Shown here: positions 46,771 through 59,500 of the stretch, in pieces
Layout: every line of letters starts with the position of its first letter
How positions within the stretch are numbered: position 1 is the stretch's first letter
Assembly: GCA_030549335.1 (NCBI GenBank)
Contig: CM060192.1
Span: forward strand, 23,254,157-23,318,156
Source of the DNA: Pontederia crassipes
Taxonomy: Eukaryota; Streptophyta; Magnoliopsida; Commelinales; Pontederiaceae
Direction: 5' to 3'
DNA length: 64,000 nucleotides
Position numbers and translations under genes: made by a program
Notes under the pieces: model-generated
What the model was told of the DNA's origin: nothing
What the model saw: the letters and a program-made list of their open reading frames with translations, nothing else
The model's database searches: none

Positions 46771-49700
46771 ATTCTCCCCTCCTTAAAAAATTTTGTCCCC
46801 GAAATTTAGATATATGTTGTGAAGGATAAGAATGAATACTTCCTTCTTATTTGGTCATTCTCACTTCCAACTTTCTCTTTACTTGAATGTTTCCTATATC
46901 ACAAATACTAAAGGAAATTTTCATTTCTTAAGTTCATTTTCCTTGACTCTTATAATTTATAATTTATTTTCTTCTCAAGACAAATTCTCTTATACTCGAA
47001 TAGATTGAGTTGCTCGTTATGTGCAGAAGGCCTCTGCAATTTATTGATGGTGCAATCTTTAATTCTATATGAGCAGAAGGTAATTGTATGTATTATTCTT
47101 TGTTGGTGTTCTGCTCTTTTTGGTTCTTGTTTAAACGCGATTGCTTGCACACTAGATTATCGTATCCCAGAAGAGATGAGAAAAGCTAGTTATTCGTCAA
47201 CCTAGATGAGTTAGCACCCATTTCACGTGGACATAATAACAAGGGTTTGTCAACCAATGAAGGTCTAGGTGAAATAGCAAGGAAGATATCTATTTCACTT
47301 GCTGATGGCATATTGACAAGTAAAAATTTTTTTTGTGTGAACAAGTATGTCGAAAAACCATCAAGAAACTTTTGGATGTTTGTTTAGAATATTTTACATG
47401 ATTTGACATTGATCATTCTTATGATTTGAGCTTTGATATCTGTAGTAGTTGAACTTCTAACTGAAGATTAGTCCAAGGATACATACGATGGTTTAGGAAT
47501 CTTACTTAGCATATTCTTGGTCGTCATAGTTATAGCATCTAATGACTCATTGCAATTTAGAGACTTTAGATAAGGAAAGGTAAAAGATCTTGATCCAGCT
47601 GCCCAGAGATGGACATAGACAAAAACTTTTGTTAATGACTTGTTGATTGATGAGCTTGTCTACAAAGGATTTGATCAATATCATTGAACATAGAAACATT
47701 GAAGATATTGTAAATACACAATATCTTTGATGATGGAACTTAACAAATAAATAGTTAACCCAATACATGTCAAAATCTCATATGGTACTATGTATCATGG
47801 ACATAACTTTCCTTCATTTTATTTTTATAGGTAATGTGTCCTTGTAAATTCACTATTGTGGTCTCTTTTTATTTTTCTTGATATTTCACAATAATCCTGC
47901 ATATATCATATTCTTTTGCCTATAACATTTTCCTAATGTGCATATTTAAAATTTCATAAAAGAATTAATTTTTTCATCTAGTCTTGTTACCATGGTTAAT
48001 TTTATACAAAGTTCCCATAAAGCTAAGTACCAAGGTTATGAGTGGAAAACTAATTGCAAGGAAATTTCCAAATATTGGACAAACTTTATTGATAACAAGA
48101 ACAATGGGTAGTACTTCAACAATTATATGAGTCTATCATGACAATCAAAAGAAGATGACACATTGGATAAAGGGAACGACATAATAACCATCGATTATTA
48201 TGCATCCATAAGTCAAATACGATCACTATTATTCGTAAGAATGATGGTCAGAGTATAAGCAACAATAATAAGACTTTCCCTTTCTAATTGATTTACAATA
48301 GTGAAATGCCAATTCGAGTTAACGATCAAGGATCAGAAAGGCGTCCCCCTCCAATCACTCATTCGCTAAACTTCCAAAATTGATGGACATACTAAAGTCT
48401 GAAATGGCAAATCATTTATCACCCATAAAGGAGTGACAATGGTGATTTAATTAATCACCCTAGATGAGATGTGATAGATAATGATGAGTAAAAATCACTT
48501 CCAAATATGATGGATTGCAATTGATAACAACTAATTAAGAATCGTCAATTATTTAGAATGCATAACAATGAATATTGTTTGACAACTATGGGTTGATAGT
48601 GGACAATAATTCTGATATAAGTATAGCAATTCAAGGTTTCATAGTAATTTCAAGATCAATGATAATAATTCACATTAGACAATACTTTAATGATCATCAT
48701 ATAATTTGAATTCTATCAAATAGGTATCATTTTTCAACACTAAACTGATTTGATGATTAGTTCTCCAACCCTTATGCATAGTCTAATATTGTTATTTATT
48801 TCTATAAAATATTTATCATTTCTTATTAATATAAACATCTCATAATGTCTTCATAGGATTACAAGCATCTATTCTCTTATTAATTGTCCCTACAGAACCT
48901 TCTATATTCTGTATAATAATGTTGAGATTTGATGTACTCAAACCCGAAGAAAAAAAGCTCATACTTTACTATCTACACATCCAACACCAGTAATTTCTAA
49001 TTTTCCTACTAAGGATCATTCATATATATCTATAAAGTTTTTATTATCACATTCAGATTTCACTTATGTTAATTATGACATATTTTGCAAATTGATTTTT
49101 AAAGACTATTTAAAACAACATAACTATACTTTATTCTTTTTTTTATCAAATATTTTATTTCTATCAATCACAATCTTGTAGAATCAAGCTTCAAAGTCAA
49201 TTCACATGTATGTTATTCACAAATTTAGAATAATCATAATCACTTGAAAGAGTCGAACAAATGTAGTGTTCAAACCCAAAAACTTCATTCTTAAAATTAG
49301 AATATCAATGATGTAATACATATGGGTAATCCAATGTATGTTAAATACAAAATTATGAATGGTGGCTTGGAAATATCCTCCCATCACACCTTCATAAGGT
49401 TCAAATGTATTTATTACAAATCACAATGTCTCATTGCAAAACTTTTATAACACAATATCTTAGGTTGTGAGTTTTGTTATCTTTTACATTTTCCTTTTTA
49501 TATAAAATGCAAACTAATTGTTTTTTATGTAATAAGTTCTTGTTCAAATCAATAAGTTGTTCATACTCAGTCATATATAAATGATTAGTTCATATTTTCT
49601 TAGATTGGGTACAAGGAAACACATCACGCTTCCTTTCTATATTAGGAAGAAGGGCTGCAAGATAAATAATGATTAAACTCATTCAGATACCAGATGATCA

Positions 49701-52521
49701 TATGTACCCAGGACATGATTTATTTTTCTTAGAATTGACATGATCTAATATCATGAGGTCAACCCAAAACTTATTCATAATTTGGCTCTTACTTTTATTT
49801 TTCCCATAATAATTTTGTGAAATAGTGTTTAAATATCTATCATGATGTACACGACTTTCAGAATTGAGAGATCATAAGTTTATGAGTAGTTTGATGGTAA
49901 AAAGTTCATAATGATCATATCGAGTTCTATGAATATAGAGGTTGAGATATGCCATTTTTTTTAACTTTAGCTAATGCTATCCATATATTAAAGTCATTTT
50001 TAAGAATCTAGTAGTACTTGTAGTTCATCAAGCAAGTAACTCATTCTTGATAAACTATTCTTCACAATCACTTAAAATGTAAATAATTCATGTCCAACTA
50101 AGGAACTTATCTTTCTTCTTGAAGAATAAATTCGAAGCTCAAAATTTTGACTGAATGCATACCTCAGCGGAATGCTTTCATAGTTCTTTTTAATTTTACA
50201 GGTATTATACAATAAGGAGTCTTAGAAGTAGGAGTCGTTCTATGGACTAGATCCATAAAGATTTCCCTCTATCCCCTCTGTCATAATCTGGAAAGCTCTT
50301 AACAATTTAACAAATTCAGATATGTTCATCATTCCTTCCTAATCAACTTCTTTATCATTACTATATAAATAATGCAAGAGGGGATAGTTTTAACATTTAT
50401 CAGAAAATGTAACTCTTGATTTTCCTGATAACTCAAAGTAAACTTCTTCCTTAAAACAATGTGAAGTGGCATGATGACGAACTAATCAATCACCTTCGGG
50501 TAAGACATTACAATTTTAGATATTTAAAGAAATGAAATATGTCATCATTTCCCACTTAGCTACCTTCACACCATATTCATTTATTTCTTTTGCAAGAAAT
50601 TAACTATGATAGTTTGATTCCTAACATTGCCACCATGAAATATTATTGATGGACCCATTATGGTAACATCATCACATAGGAATCATTCTTACAAGTATTT
50701 AAAGAATAAAATATAAGAAATAATTTTGTTTCTTATAATTTATGTTTTCCATTTCTTCCATGATCACCCTATTCACGGACTTCTTCTGCTGACTGCAGTA
50801 GTATGAAGAAGAAAATGAGTAGGCATATCAATTGCAAAGAGATATAGATTTAAGAAAGAAACAAAGGAATTATAAGAGTAATTGAAATATTCGACTCACA
50901 CAACAAGTAGGTGTGATATGATATGAAACCAAGCATGTCTAAGTTATGGTTTCTTGTTATAATTCATGTGATTCCATTGATTTACCAAGATAGGGGTTAA
51001 TGAATTATCTTATATGTTTATATTGATAAGTATGGGACCATAATGTTCGTTGTGCCTTATAGCCTTCGTATGGCCCCTATATTATGTTGATAAAGGTTCT
51101 AAGCAAATCCAAATTAGTTATACGAATCTTCTAGTGGATTATCTTATATTGGAAATAAGAATTAGAATTTTTAATTACGTTCAAGTTATGTAATATTAGT
51201 TAGACAAGAGTTTAAGTATTAGTGAGTTGCCTAAGAATCATGTATAATGTGTGGATGGACAAATATAGAAGTTTAAAAGGTTTAGAAGTCACATTGGTTT
51301 GAATAAAAGTTAGAAGAAATTAGCAATAAGTAAGTGACTGTCGGACTTAATCAAACATTTAGATCCAGCATTACTCATACGCATATGTACGTATAACATA
51401 GTATAGGTTATAATAAATAAATAAATAGATTTAATTAACTTAGTTTGGTATATATAGACTTGAAATTACTTTAATATGGCGCACATATATGATTATTATA
51501 AAAGTAATAATAATTTCTATATCATTGCAGTATAAATATTTCCAAGATAGTTTAAGATTGTCGGTAAAAGAAAATAAAAGAATTAGATAAGAACATAGAA
51601 TGCATCAAATGGTTAAAGGAATGGAAGAAATTTTAAAAGGTTTAAATCACTTAATTGAGATACAATTAAGGAAGATATGAGCCCCCTACCATTAAGTATT
51701 AAAGGATCAAGACATCAAGTAGTAAAGGAATTTTATAAGTATTATGATTAAAAGATCAAGACATCAAGTATTATGATTAAGTATTAAAGGAATTTTATAA
51801 GTCCCCTACAAGATTACTAGAGAAGCAAGTTATGAACTTGAGATGGATGATTATGAAGTAAACTATAAGTTTTTAATTGATTTATCTTAGCTATTGATAT
51901 ATTTATAGTTTTCATAATAATGTCCCATTCTATAGGATAATTAATTATATGATAACGATTGATAATTTAAATGGGAAAAGAAGATATGTAATTATATAAG
52001 TCATCAGAGGATGCAAATGAGATTCATACAATGACAAGTTAAAGAAAGGATAAAATGAAATCATATTGTGTTTAGGATGTTCTTTAAGATACCTCCATGT
52101 TCACATGATGAATAATTTTCTTAGTCTTGCCTCGACCAAATGGATCAAATTACGATCCTAACCATAAGTCTTATATATGGATGAATTTCCTTATCGACTT
52201 CAAAGTAATAAATAACATCGTTAAGGCAAATGGTAATGAGATAAATTTCAAGATTTTGTCTTGATCAAGTGGACCACTCATGATTCGATCATAAGCTTAT
52301 ATATGGATTGGTTTTTCCTTTCCAACTTTAAGGTTATCCCAAACCTCTTATATGAGCTACAAGATATCGTTAATGCAAAAGACAATGGAATAATGTGCAA
52401 AGGATAAAGATGATTGTTTATCTTATATTTTGATGATTGCTTTATTTTCTTGTCTTATTGCTTGAATTCATTTCATGTGTTCACTTGCATTCATGATGTT
52501 TTACTAAGGACTTATGTTAGG
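46771..52521. other. AT-rich DNA without a supported gene
   Basis: Begins with the purine-tract complement CTCCCCTCCTTAAAAAATTTT (46,775-46,795), so its left part may be decayed internal gypsy sequence on the minus strand. I could not trace RT or integrase motifs in either strand. A small local duplication (AAAGGATCAAGACATCAAGT and AAGATCAAGACATCAAGTAT) lies at 51,690-51,790. Short frames at 46,950-47,205 and 47,547-47,768 match nothing I know. Confidence 0.5.
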
Positions 52522-53816
52522 TGTAGGATTGAAAGCACCAAGAGGGGGGGGGGGGTGAATTGGTGATTTAAAAATCTTTTCGGAAACTCGCTTACGGAAA
52601 ATCACTAAAAACAATCACAAGCAAATAATAAAAAGAGAACAAGAGAACAAACTTAGTGAGACACGATGTGTTGACGAGGTTCGATCACACCTTGGCCTAT
52701 GTCCCCGTTTCGACTTCTCGACCTCGAGACCGTCGGAGATTCCATTAATCCCTTCCTTTGTTCCAAATGGGGCAAGGAAGAAAGCCCTTTACACAACCAC
52801 CTTTTTCTCCACTTCGAGAGGCAAGGCAACTTCTCCTCCTAGGAAGCTAATCTTTTCTCTCGCTCAAGAGGAAAGATTTGGAACCTCTTTTACACAGGAG
52901 CTCTCACAATCTTTTTGAAAAATAGTTTCTCTCTTTTACAATAGAACACTCACAAGAAGAGAAGAGAGAAAGAAAGAAGGCTCTAAAATGATAACTTCAA
53001 GAGAAATGATCTCCTTTTGATTTCTTGAAGTTTTGCTTCAATGCTTGGATAGATGCTTTTGCTTCTGGCCTTGGCACTTCTTTTATAGGATCTAGTATGT
53101 GAAAAATTCATCCAAAATTAATTTCACATTTTTCTCCTCAAAATATAGCCGTTACTGTTCATTTCAGTAATGGACCGGTCGACCGCATTTATGGGCCGGT
53201 CGACCGGCCTATATGACCGTTGGATCATTTTCCTTATTTGTCGCAGCTGATCGGTCGACCGCATTAATGAACCGATCGACCGGTCTATATGACCGTTGTG
53301 CTGATTTCTCCAGTTACCACAGTTGGTCGGTCGATCGGACTATCGACCGGTGTCTCATCCGGTAAAGTCTCGCAGTTTTGATTTGTAGCCGTTGAGCTGA
53401 TCAGTTGACCGTTGCATCGACCGGTCTGTCGACCGTACAGTCTCGCAATTTTCATTTGAGCAGCTTATGCCTTCATCGGTCGACCGGTATCTCCGATCGG
53501 ACGACCGGACTGTCTCGACCGGCCTTCATAGCTTCGACCGACAGGTTGACCGCCCTGCACTATTTTGAGCATAACTTTCTGCATGATTATTCAAATTAGA
53601 TTATCTTGGAGTCTATGGAAAGCTAACAGAATTCTCTACAACTATGACTTTCCACATTCATCCAAAACTAATAAGATCAGTGCCAATTATTTAATCAAAT
53701 TGTAGTGCATAAAGTTATCTCTTTTTCTTTAAACGTTTTAGCATTTTATCTTTAATCGTTTGAGGTTTGTATCATTAAAATATAATTTAATATGTCATTA
53801 AAACTTAGATCCAACA
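52522..53816 (-). mobile_element. SIRE-like solo LTR, minus strand
   Basis: Begins TGTAGGATTGAAAGCACC and ends TTAGATCCAACA, the reverse complement of the SIRE LTR at 34,264-35,491 along its whole length. It is flanked by a perfect TTAGG duplication (52,517-52,521 and 53,817-53,821). A run of 12 G (52,544-52,555) replaces the poly-C seen at the other LTR ends. TATAAAAG is at 53,080-53,087 (minus). Confidence 0.93.
53177..53550 (-). repeat. GGTCGACC array in the SIRE solo LTR
   Basis: Exact octamers start at 53,177, 53,198, 53,253 and 53,478, with many near copies (CCGATCGACCGG, GGTCGATCGG, CGACCGGTGTC). It has the same position relative to the TATA box as in the other SIRE LTRs. Confidence 0.9.
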
Positions 53817-53821
53817 TTAGG

Positions 53822-54940
53822 TAGTGTGCATAAATTGTTTTGTTCATTATCAACTGGATCTTACCATGTGTTTCATCAATCGATCGAATCATCATCGTAA
53901 TCGTAACATTGATTTAGAGTGCTTTTCACACCCCTAAGATCATTATATTGATTCATTTCCCAATACATGGAATGAAAGACACAACTCCAAAAGGAGAGAA
54001 CTTGCCATGGGGATATATATATAACCACTGGTCTTCTATGAAATTATATGACATGATATTGCAATGAAAAGATCAATAGAAGACAATGCAAGGTAAACCA
54101 AGAAGTTAAAGTTAAGTAACTCCCATAATTAAATTATTGAACAAAGCATTGATATAAGGGATCGAGAGATAGGTGGAATGACATTGATTAATGAATCATC
54201 TTATTCAAATGACATAGATTGCCAGGAATGGTCCATCCTCAAATGATTTATAAGACTTTTGATTGATTCCAACTATAATTGTCTCATTTGGCAATTACCT
54301 ATACTTATTACTTTGTTCAATTCTCAAGATATCTGATCTAAGTCGAAGATCAAGTGTTCATACCTCCAAATGATGATCATTGCATGATATCACCAAGATA
54401 TCGACATTGGATGATGCTAATCATTGATTTTCATTGAATCAAAATAAATTAAGAATCCTGAATCCTTATGGATGTCAAATGTATATCAAATCAATAGCTA
54501 TGGATAACAGATTAATAGCCATATTGTAATTTAACTCACATATACAATGATCCTAAGAGCTTATAAAGTTATGAAATGATGATAAATTTCCTTTGAATTC
54601 TAAAGTTAAACGGTTTAGAAATATAAAGATCTCATAGGAAGGGATGCAATGTTGAAAAGTATAATTGATGGTAAGTATAAAGACCTAAGATTATTGATAA
54701 TGTAAGAGTGATCAATTATTTGTATCTAACTACAATTATCATAGGTTGGGGATAGGTCAAATATAAAGATAAAAGAAATTGTAGTAAGTACATGTGATGT
54801 CAAATATATAAATGAACGTAATTTCAAAAGAGTAAATATAAGCGCTTGCTTATTATGTTCAGAGTTAGCAATGTGATTGAAAATAATGATAGGAATGGCC
54901 ACTAACACTCCTTTTAAGGAGTTTATTGGCCCTAGTAATT
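53822..54940. other. AT-rich DNA, possible decayed gypsy internal sequence
   Basis: Precedes a recognisable integrase end, so it may be the decayed upstream part of that element; no motif can be shown. Confidence 0.4.
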
Positions 54941-54989
54941 ATAATGTTATACACTTGGAGCATAGTAGAATACGAAATACACATTAATA

Positions 54990-55509
54990 GAGATGATCAG
55001 TTAGGCTTGATCAAATTCCCTTATAATAACCATTATCATTCGAACCCCGGCATGACACCATTTGGAACTTTGTACGGATGACACTGTCGCTCACCGAGTA
55101 GGGAGTGAAGTAGATGAAGGAAAGCTCAGTCCTCATTATGTTGATAATTTGAAATCTCGTGGAGGCTTCATATAAGTTGTCACTATCCTCTTCTTATAGG
55201 TGAGTGCATGATGCATTTCACTGTTCCATGGTCAATAAGTACCATTATTATGATGCTAAGATTATTCGGATTGAGGAGCCGACTTACTCATTGATATAAC
55301 CTTTGACAAGGACTCACATAATGGAATGGAAAGTTCAACAATGAAAGAACAAATATGCACATATGATCGGAGTAGTTGGCATTTCCACTATGACCATGAA
55401 ATAACATGAGAACTCAAGTCAGAGATGCATCAAGAGTTTTTCGCAAATCTCAACAAGCCCCTATCTCGTGCAAAATTCGAGGACGAATTTTCTTTTAAAG
55501 AGGTTATAA
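54990..55509 (+). pseudogene. Gypsy integrase C-terminus and polypurine end
   Basis: LGLIKFPYNNHYHS then GMTPFGTLYG-stop-HCRSP (55,050-55,100) is the FAYNNSYHSS..GM.PFEALYGR.CRSP region of plant gypsy integrases. The 3' end reads SEMHQEFFANLNKPLS, then CGAGGACGAATTTTCTTTTA before the LTR. Everything between is frameshifted and no other pol domain survives. Confidence 0.7.
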
Positions 55510-58195
55510 TGTGACAACTAAAAAAAGAGATGAAACAAACTTTCGTTACACGTATGGTGAGACCTCTGTAATAACCTCATTAATTCAAATCCCACAATCT
55601 TAGGAAATATATCCCTAGACATCAACTCGAGTAGATAAAATCCATTAATCCCTTTTTAGGTGGAGAAATCAGGGGCAATAGATAATGAGGAATTAAGAAG
55701 ATAAAAATGAATAGATTACACTAATGGAAAAGATAATAACCTAAATCACTAGATAGTTTATGACACCTAGGAGAATCGGCCACCCCATTGTTTTCTTTCC
55801 TCTCCCACATCCAGACGAATTTCACCTGAAAGTAGATCGAAATCCTCTAAACACAGGATGTCGTATGTAATGCCCACAAAATCCCGCCACATGGCGGAAT
55901 ACGCTTCGGGAACGCTATGAGTCATCCTTACGTGTACACACTATGAGTCATCCTTACGTGTACATCTTATTGATAAAAAAATACGACTTTGACTGGTCAA
56001 CTCAACATCAATAAAAGCAGAAGACTTAATCATCATTAAATAATAAAAGAGTGTGACATCTTTGTATGTGAAAGACTGATAAAGAATTTCATGTGAGTCC
56101 AAAGAAAAGCTAGTACATCAAATTAAAGGACTTAAGATATTCATGTGCAGCCACTTACGAGCTTGATTTGTCACCGTTGGTCACCTTCATCATTAAGATC
56201 TGATCCTGCATTTAAGAACATGCAGGAGAAAAACCTCCCTATGAGTTTTACAACTCAGTATGGAAGCAAGATAGAAATAATCATCATATAGAAGAAAAAT
56301 AGACATCATCATGATATAAGTAAAAGATTCTTGTAACATGTCATATGGATAGAAGATCACTAAGATCATAAGAATTCAATAGATCAAGATGTCATCTCCT
56401 TGGGATCATAAGATCAAAAGATCAAGATAGATCATAATAAATCATCATTAAGTGGCAAGCACCAATTATCATGATTATAAGGTTATCATCATATAAAGAA
56501 TCAGGAGAAATCATCGTATGAGCATAGATAATCATGAAGTGAATCCTCTTTGTTAAAGCATATTAATAACAGATCAAGAGATCATGAAAAAAAAAATCAT
56601 CACAAGTGTGGCAAAAGCCGATAATCATCATAAAGATATTTCATTATTAATATGCTTCATCTTCTTCATGATCTTATTATTCATCTTTGACTTATAGTGG
56701 AGTATATTTCAACCCACGGGGAGGCCTGCCTCAACCTATCCATCATCATCATCATAACTGGCAGAGCCAGCCCATAACTAACCGAGTCAGTCCATAACTG
56801 ACTGAAGTCAGCCCATAATTATTCGTCACCAGTTCATCATAAAAAGAGCTCTCCATTTAATATTTTTCATCTTTTATCTTGCAGCTTTTAATTTATCTTT
56901 CATTAGGACATAAGGATCATGATTAAGATTTGGTAATAATAAGAAAGGATTAACGAATCAAAGGGCTTAATCATCATAATCATCATTATATATGACTTAA
57001 TCAGAGCTACAAGATAGGATCATGGAGAGAAATCATAAATATATGAACATCATAATCATCATCATTATCATAAGATAGATCAAGATCGATGGATATGGAT
57101 CAATGTCATCATAAATATGATTGGATCTAAATTAAGTCATCATAAGGTCGTAATAGACATCATCATTATTAAGGGCATAAATAACATAATCATATCACGG
57201 CTAAAATCAGGACTATGCACATGAATCAGGAATCAAAGGATTGTAAAAATCAACTTAATCGTTTCGGAACTCGAGCTGAGTAGAGGTGAAACATGGGCCA
57301 AATTCGTAAGGACATCATCGGAGGAAATCAAGACATGGCCCGGGCCGGGTGTAGGTCATGCTCGGGCCGGGTTCGTACTTAGTACGCCGGTCGGCCGATT
57401 CAACAAATTGGTCGACCGCTCGACAGAAGTCGCGATCGAGCGCGACTTCATCGTGGAACTGTCTGGGCCAGGTCATCATCAGCCCGGACCGGTTTCTTCT
57501 TGGTTGTAGAGCTTTGCGCTCGCGACAATGGCAGACTCGACCGAGTTCCATCGAACTCGGTCCGAGCATGGACCAGCCCGGGCCGGGTGAACTCGGGACG
57601 GGTTCCTCTTACGCAGAAACTGTGTAGACGCGCAGTTCGCGTTCTGTTCGACTTTTCCGGCGATGGCCAGCGTCAATCATCATCACAGAACATTACACTA
57701 TGACTAGGCATCAACTAGGACATGCTTCAAGTCTAAAATCATGATTCTAAAAAAAATCTACTCTAGTTTCATACCTTTTAGTTTCTGTCTAAGAAACTAT
57801 TCGTGCAGTCTTCTTCTTCCTCTTCCTCTTCCTCTTCTTCCTCTGCCCGCTCCTTTCGGTTCAGGCGTGCGTCCGGCGGTGTCCACCCCCTCCGACGAGT
57901 CACTTGTTGACGATGGCAGATCAGGGACGAAATAACAAAGGGGCGCACAAAATAGGGGAGGAAAAACTAGGCTAGCTCGTTGGGAGAAAATGGGCTGATT
58001 TGTTTGATTTGGCCTCATATTTATAGCGGAGGAATAAGAGTTGTTGTTGGATTTAAATTTCTTTCAGATTTGTTTCCAACTTATCTTCCTTGATTTGATT
58101 TTATCTTTATTCCCTTTTTCTTTCTTTTCTCACTCTTCTATCCGATTTGAATCTCTTATTTTTATCTCTTTTTTTTCAACGAACCGGGCGTTACA
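55510..58195 (+). repeat. 3' LTR of a second Ty3/gypsy element
   Basis: Starts TGTGACAACTAAAA next to the purine-rich end of pol and ends ACCGGGCGTTACA. The presumed right target duplication is CCATA (58,196-58,200); the left one and the 5' LTR are not found. Inside: a 26-bp tandem repeat (CACTATGAGTCATCCTTACG, 55,915-55,970), ATCATCA-rich DNA (56,020-57,190), a GC-rich zone (57,330-57,680), a (TCTTCC)n tract (57,808-57,845) and a TATTTATAG box near 58,019. Confidence 0.65.
57342..57588 (+). repeat. GGGCCGGGT motif cluster in the gypsy LTR
   Basis: Exact GGGCCGGGT starts at 57,342, 57,364 and 57,580, with related CCCGGACCGG and TGGGCCAGG. One GGTCGACC occurs at 57,411 and a GGTCGGCC close by. 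It lies about 430-680 bp upstream of the TATA-like box. Confidence 0.65.
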
Positions 58196-58271
58196 CCATA
58201 CGCATAAGAAAGAAGGGTATTGGAGTCGTGGGCGTCATGGTCATGCCAACCTCATGCCACGCCCGTGCTAT
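58196..58271. other. Short spacer between two LTR elements
   Basis: Seventy-odd bases between the gypsy LTR end and the presumed start of the Athila-like LTR; nothing recognised. Confidence 0.4.
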
Positions 58272-59380
58272 TGATCACCTCTTATTATGCTTATAATTAT
58301 TATAGTTAAACCCACGAAATTACATAAAATTTGAGCATATTTAAACATTTTTTAATTATTATTATTATTAGGAGAAAATTTGAATGAGTAAAAGGAAGGA
58401 CTAACTACTTTTCAAAATTTGAATTCTGAACAGAAAGGAAACAAAAAGGGAGAGGAGAACCCGAAATAGGGGGAGGGAGAAGAGGAAGAAGAGAGTTGAA
58501 GAAAGAAGATTGATGTTGTCAAGATTCAGAATGAACTAAAAAGGATTTTTTTTTTATTCCCTTGTGATGATACTTTGTTGATATTACTCTTTTGACTCTA
58601 TGATGCCACACATCTGACTCCTCATTTCTACTTACTTGATACATTGCAGTATTATTATTTATATTTGATTTCAATTAGATCGAGAGATTGATTGTTTTTT
58701 TCTTTAACTAGTTTCATCCGAGAGGACAAATTGGTTATATTACTTGTTGTGTTTCTAGTGATTATTGATTTAATATTCATATATAGATCGAGAGATCTAC
58801 CATGGTAACTTTTGCAAAGTGAGAGCCTTCGACAGTTGTGAGAGGTGTCAATTGTATTTTGATCGTTCTGATTAAGATAAAAGAATGAGTTGCCGAGATC
58901 GAGAGATCATGCTCTTCTTCTGATTAGGATGAAAATTTGATTAATCAGTAATTCTAATCTAGTGATTAGCGGTTACTCTCCTTTCGGTTCAAAGAGAGGT
59001 CAGCGAGCTGGGAGATAGAGTATTTCATTCGCGCCTTAGTGAGCTCATTTAATCAATAAGTCGAACACTAAAAATGCAATAGCATCAACGGGTTCATTAC
59101 AAGGGAATCTCTTCTATCACATTTTGATCTTTTCTCATCCTCCTTTGTTATTCTTAATCTACACCCATTTCTTTATTATCTGATTTACTCTTAATCATTT
59201 CGTGATAATTTTTGGGATATAATTAGATTAGTAATTAGTCTAAATCAACGGGGTTACGACACTCAGGGTTTCTACTCGACCTGTGCACTTGCAGTTGTGT
59301 GAACTCTAGAGTAAAATTTAAACACGACTAGAATTACTTTTAGTGCGAGAATTCCAATTTCCACATCCACATAAACTTCA
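58272..59380 (+). repeat. 5' LTR of the Athila-like element
   Basis: The right end is set by the primer site at 59,392; CA at 59,379-59,380 is the most likely terminus. The block GGGTTACGACACTCAGGGTTT with CCTGTGCACTTGCAG near 59,250-59,295 is shared with the solo LTR. The left end is inferred. Confidence 0.5.
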
Positions 59381-59391
59381 CGTCATGTTTT

Positions 59392-59409
59392 TGGCGTAGT
59401 TGCCGGGGA
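59392..59409 (+). other. Primer-binding site of the Athila-like element
   Basis: TGGCGTAGTTGCCGGGGA differs by two bases from the TGGCGCCGTTGCCGGGGA site of Athila elements, assigned to tRNA-Asp in that family. Confidence 0.75.
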
Positions 59410-59500
59410 TTTAGATTATTACTCTCTATTTACATCCTTGTTTAGTTGACTTCGTAATACTCATTGTTAAATCTTTTTTTTTTATTTCAGGGATTAGTAT

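Noticed and set aside
53405..53599. Ser/Thr/Arg-rich frame in the SIRE solo LTR
   Set aside because: A translation of the palindrome array in LTR sequence.
57315..57703. Overlapping frames on both strands in the GC-rich part of the gypsy LTR
   Set aside because: Located in LTR U3, open on both strands through GC content, and matching no family.
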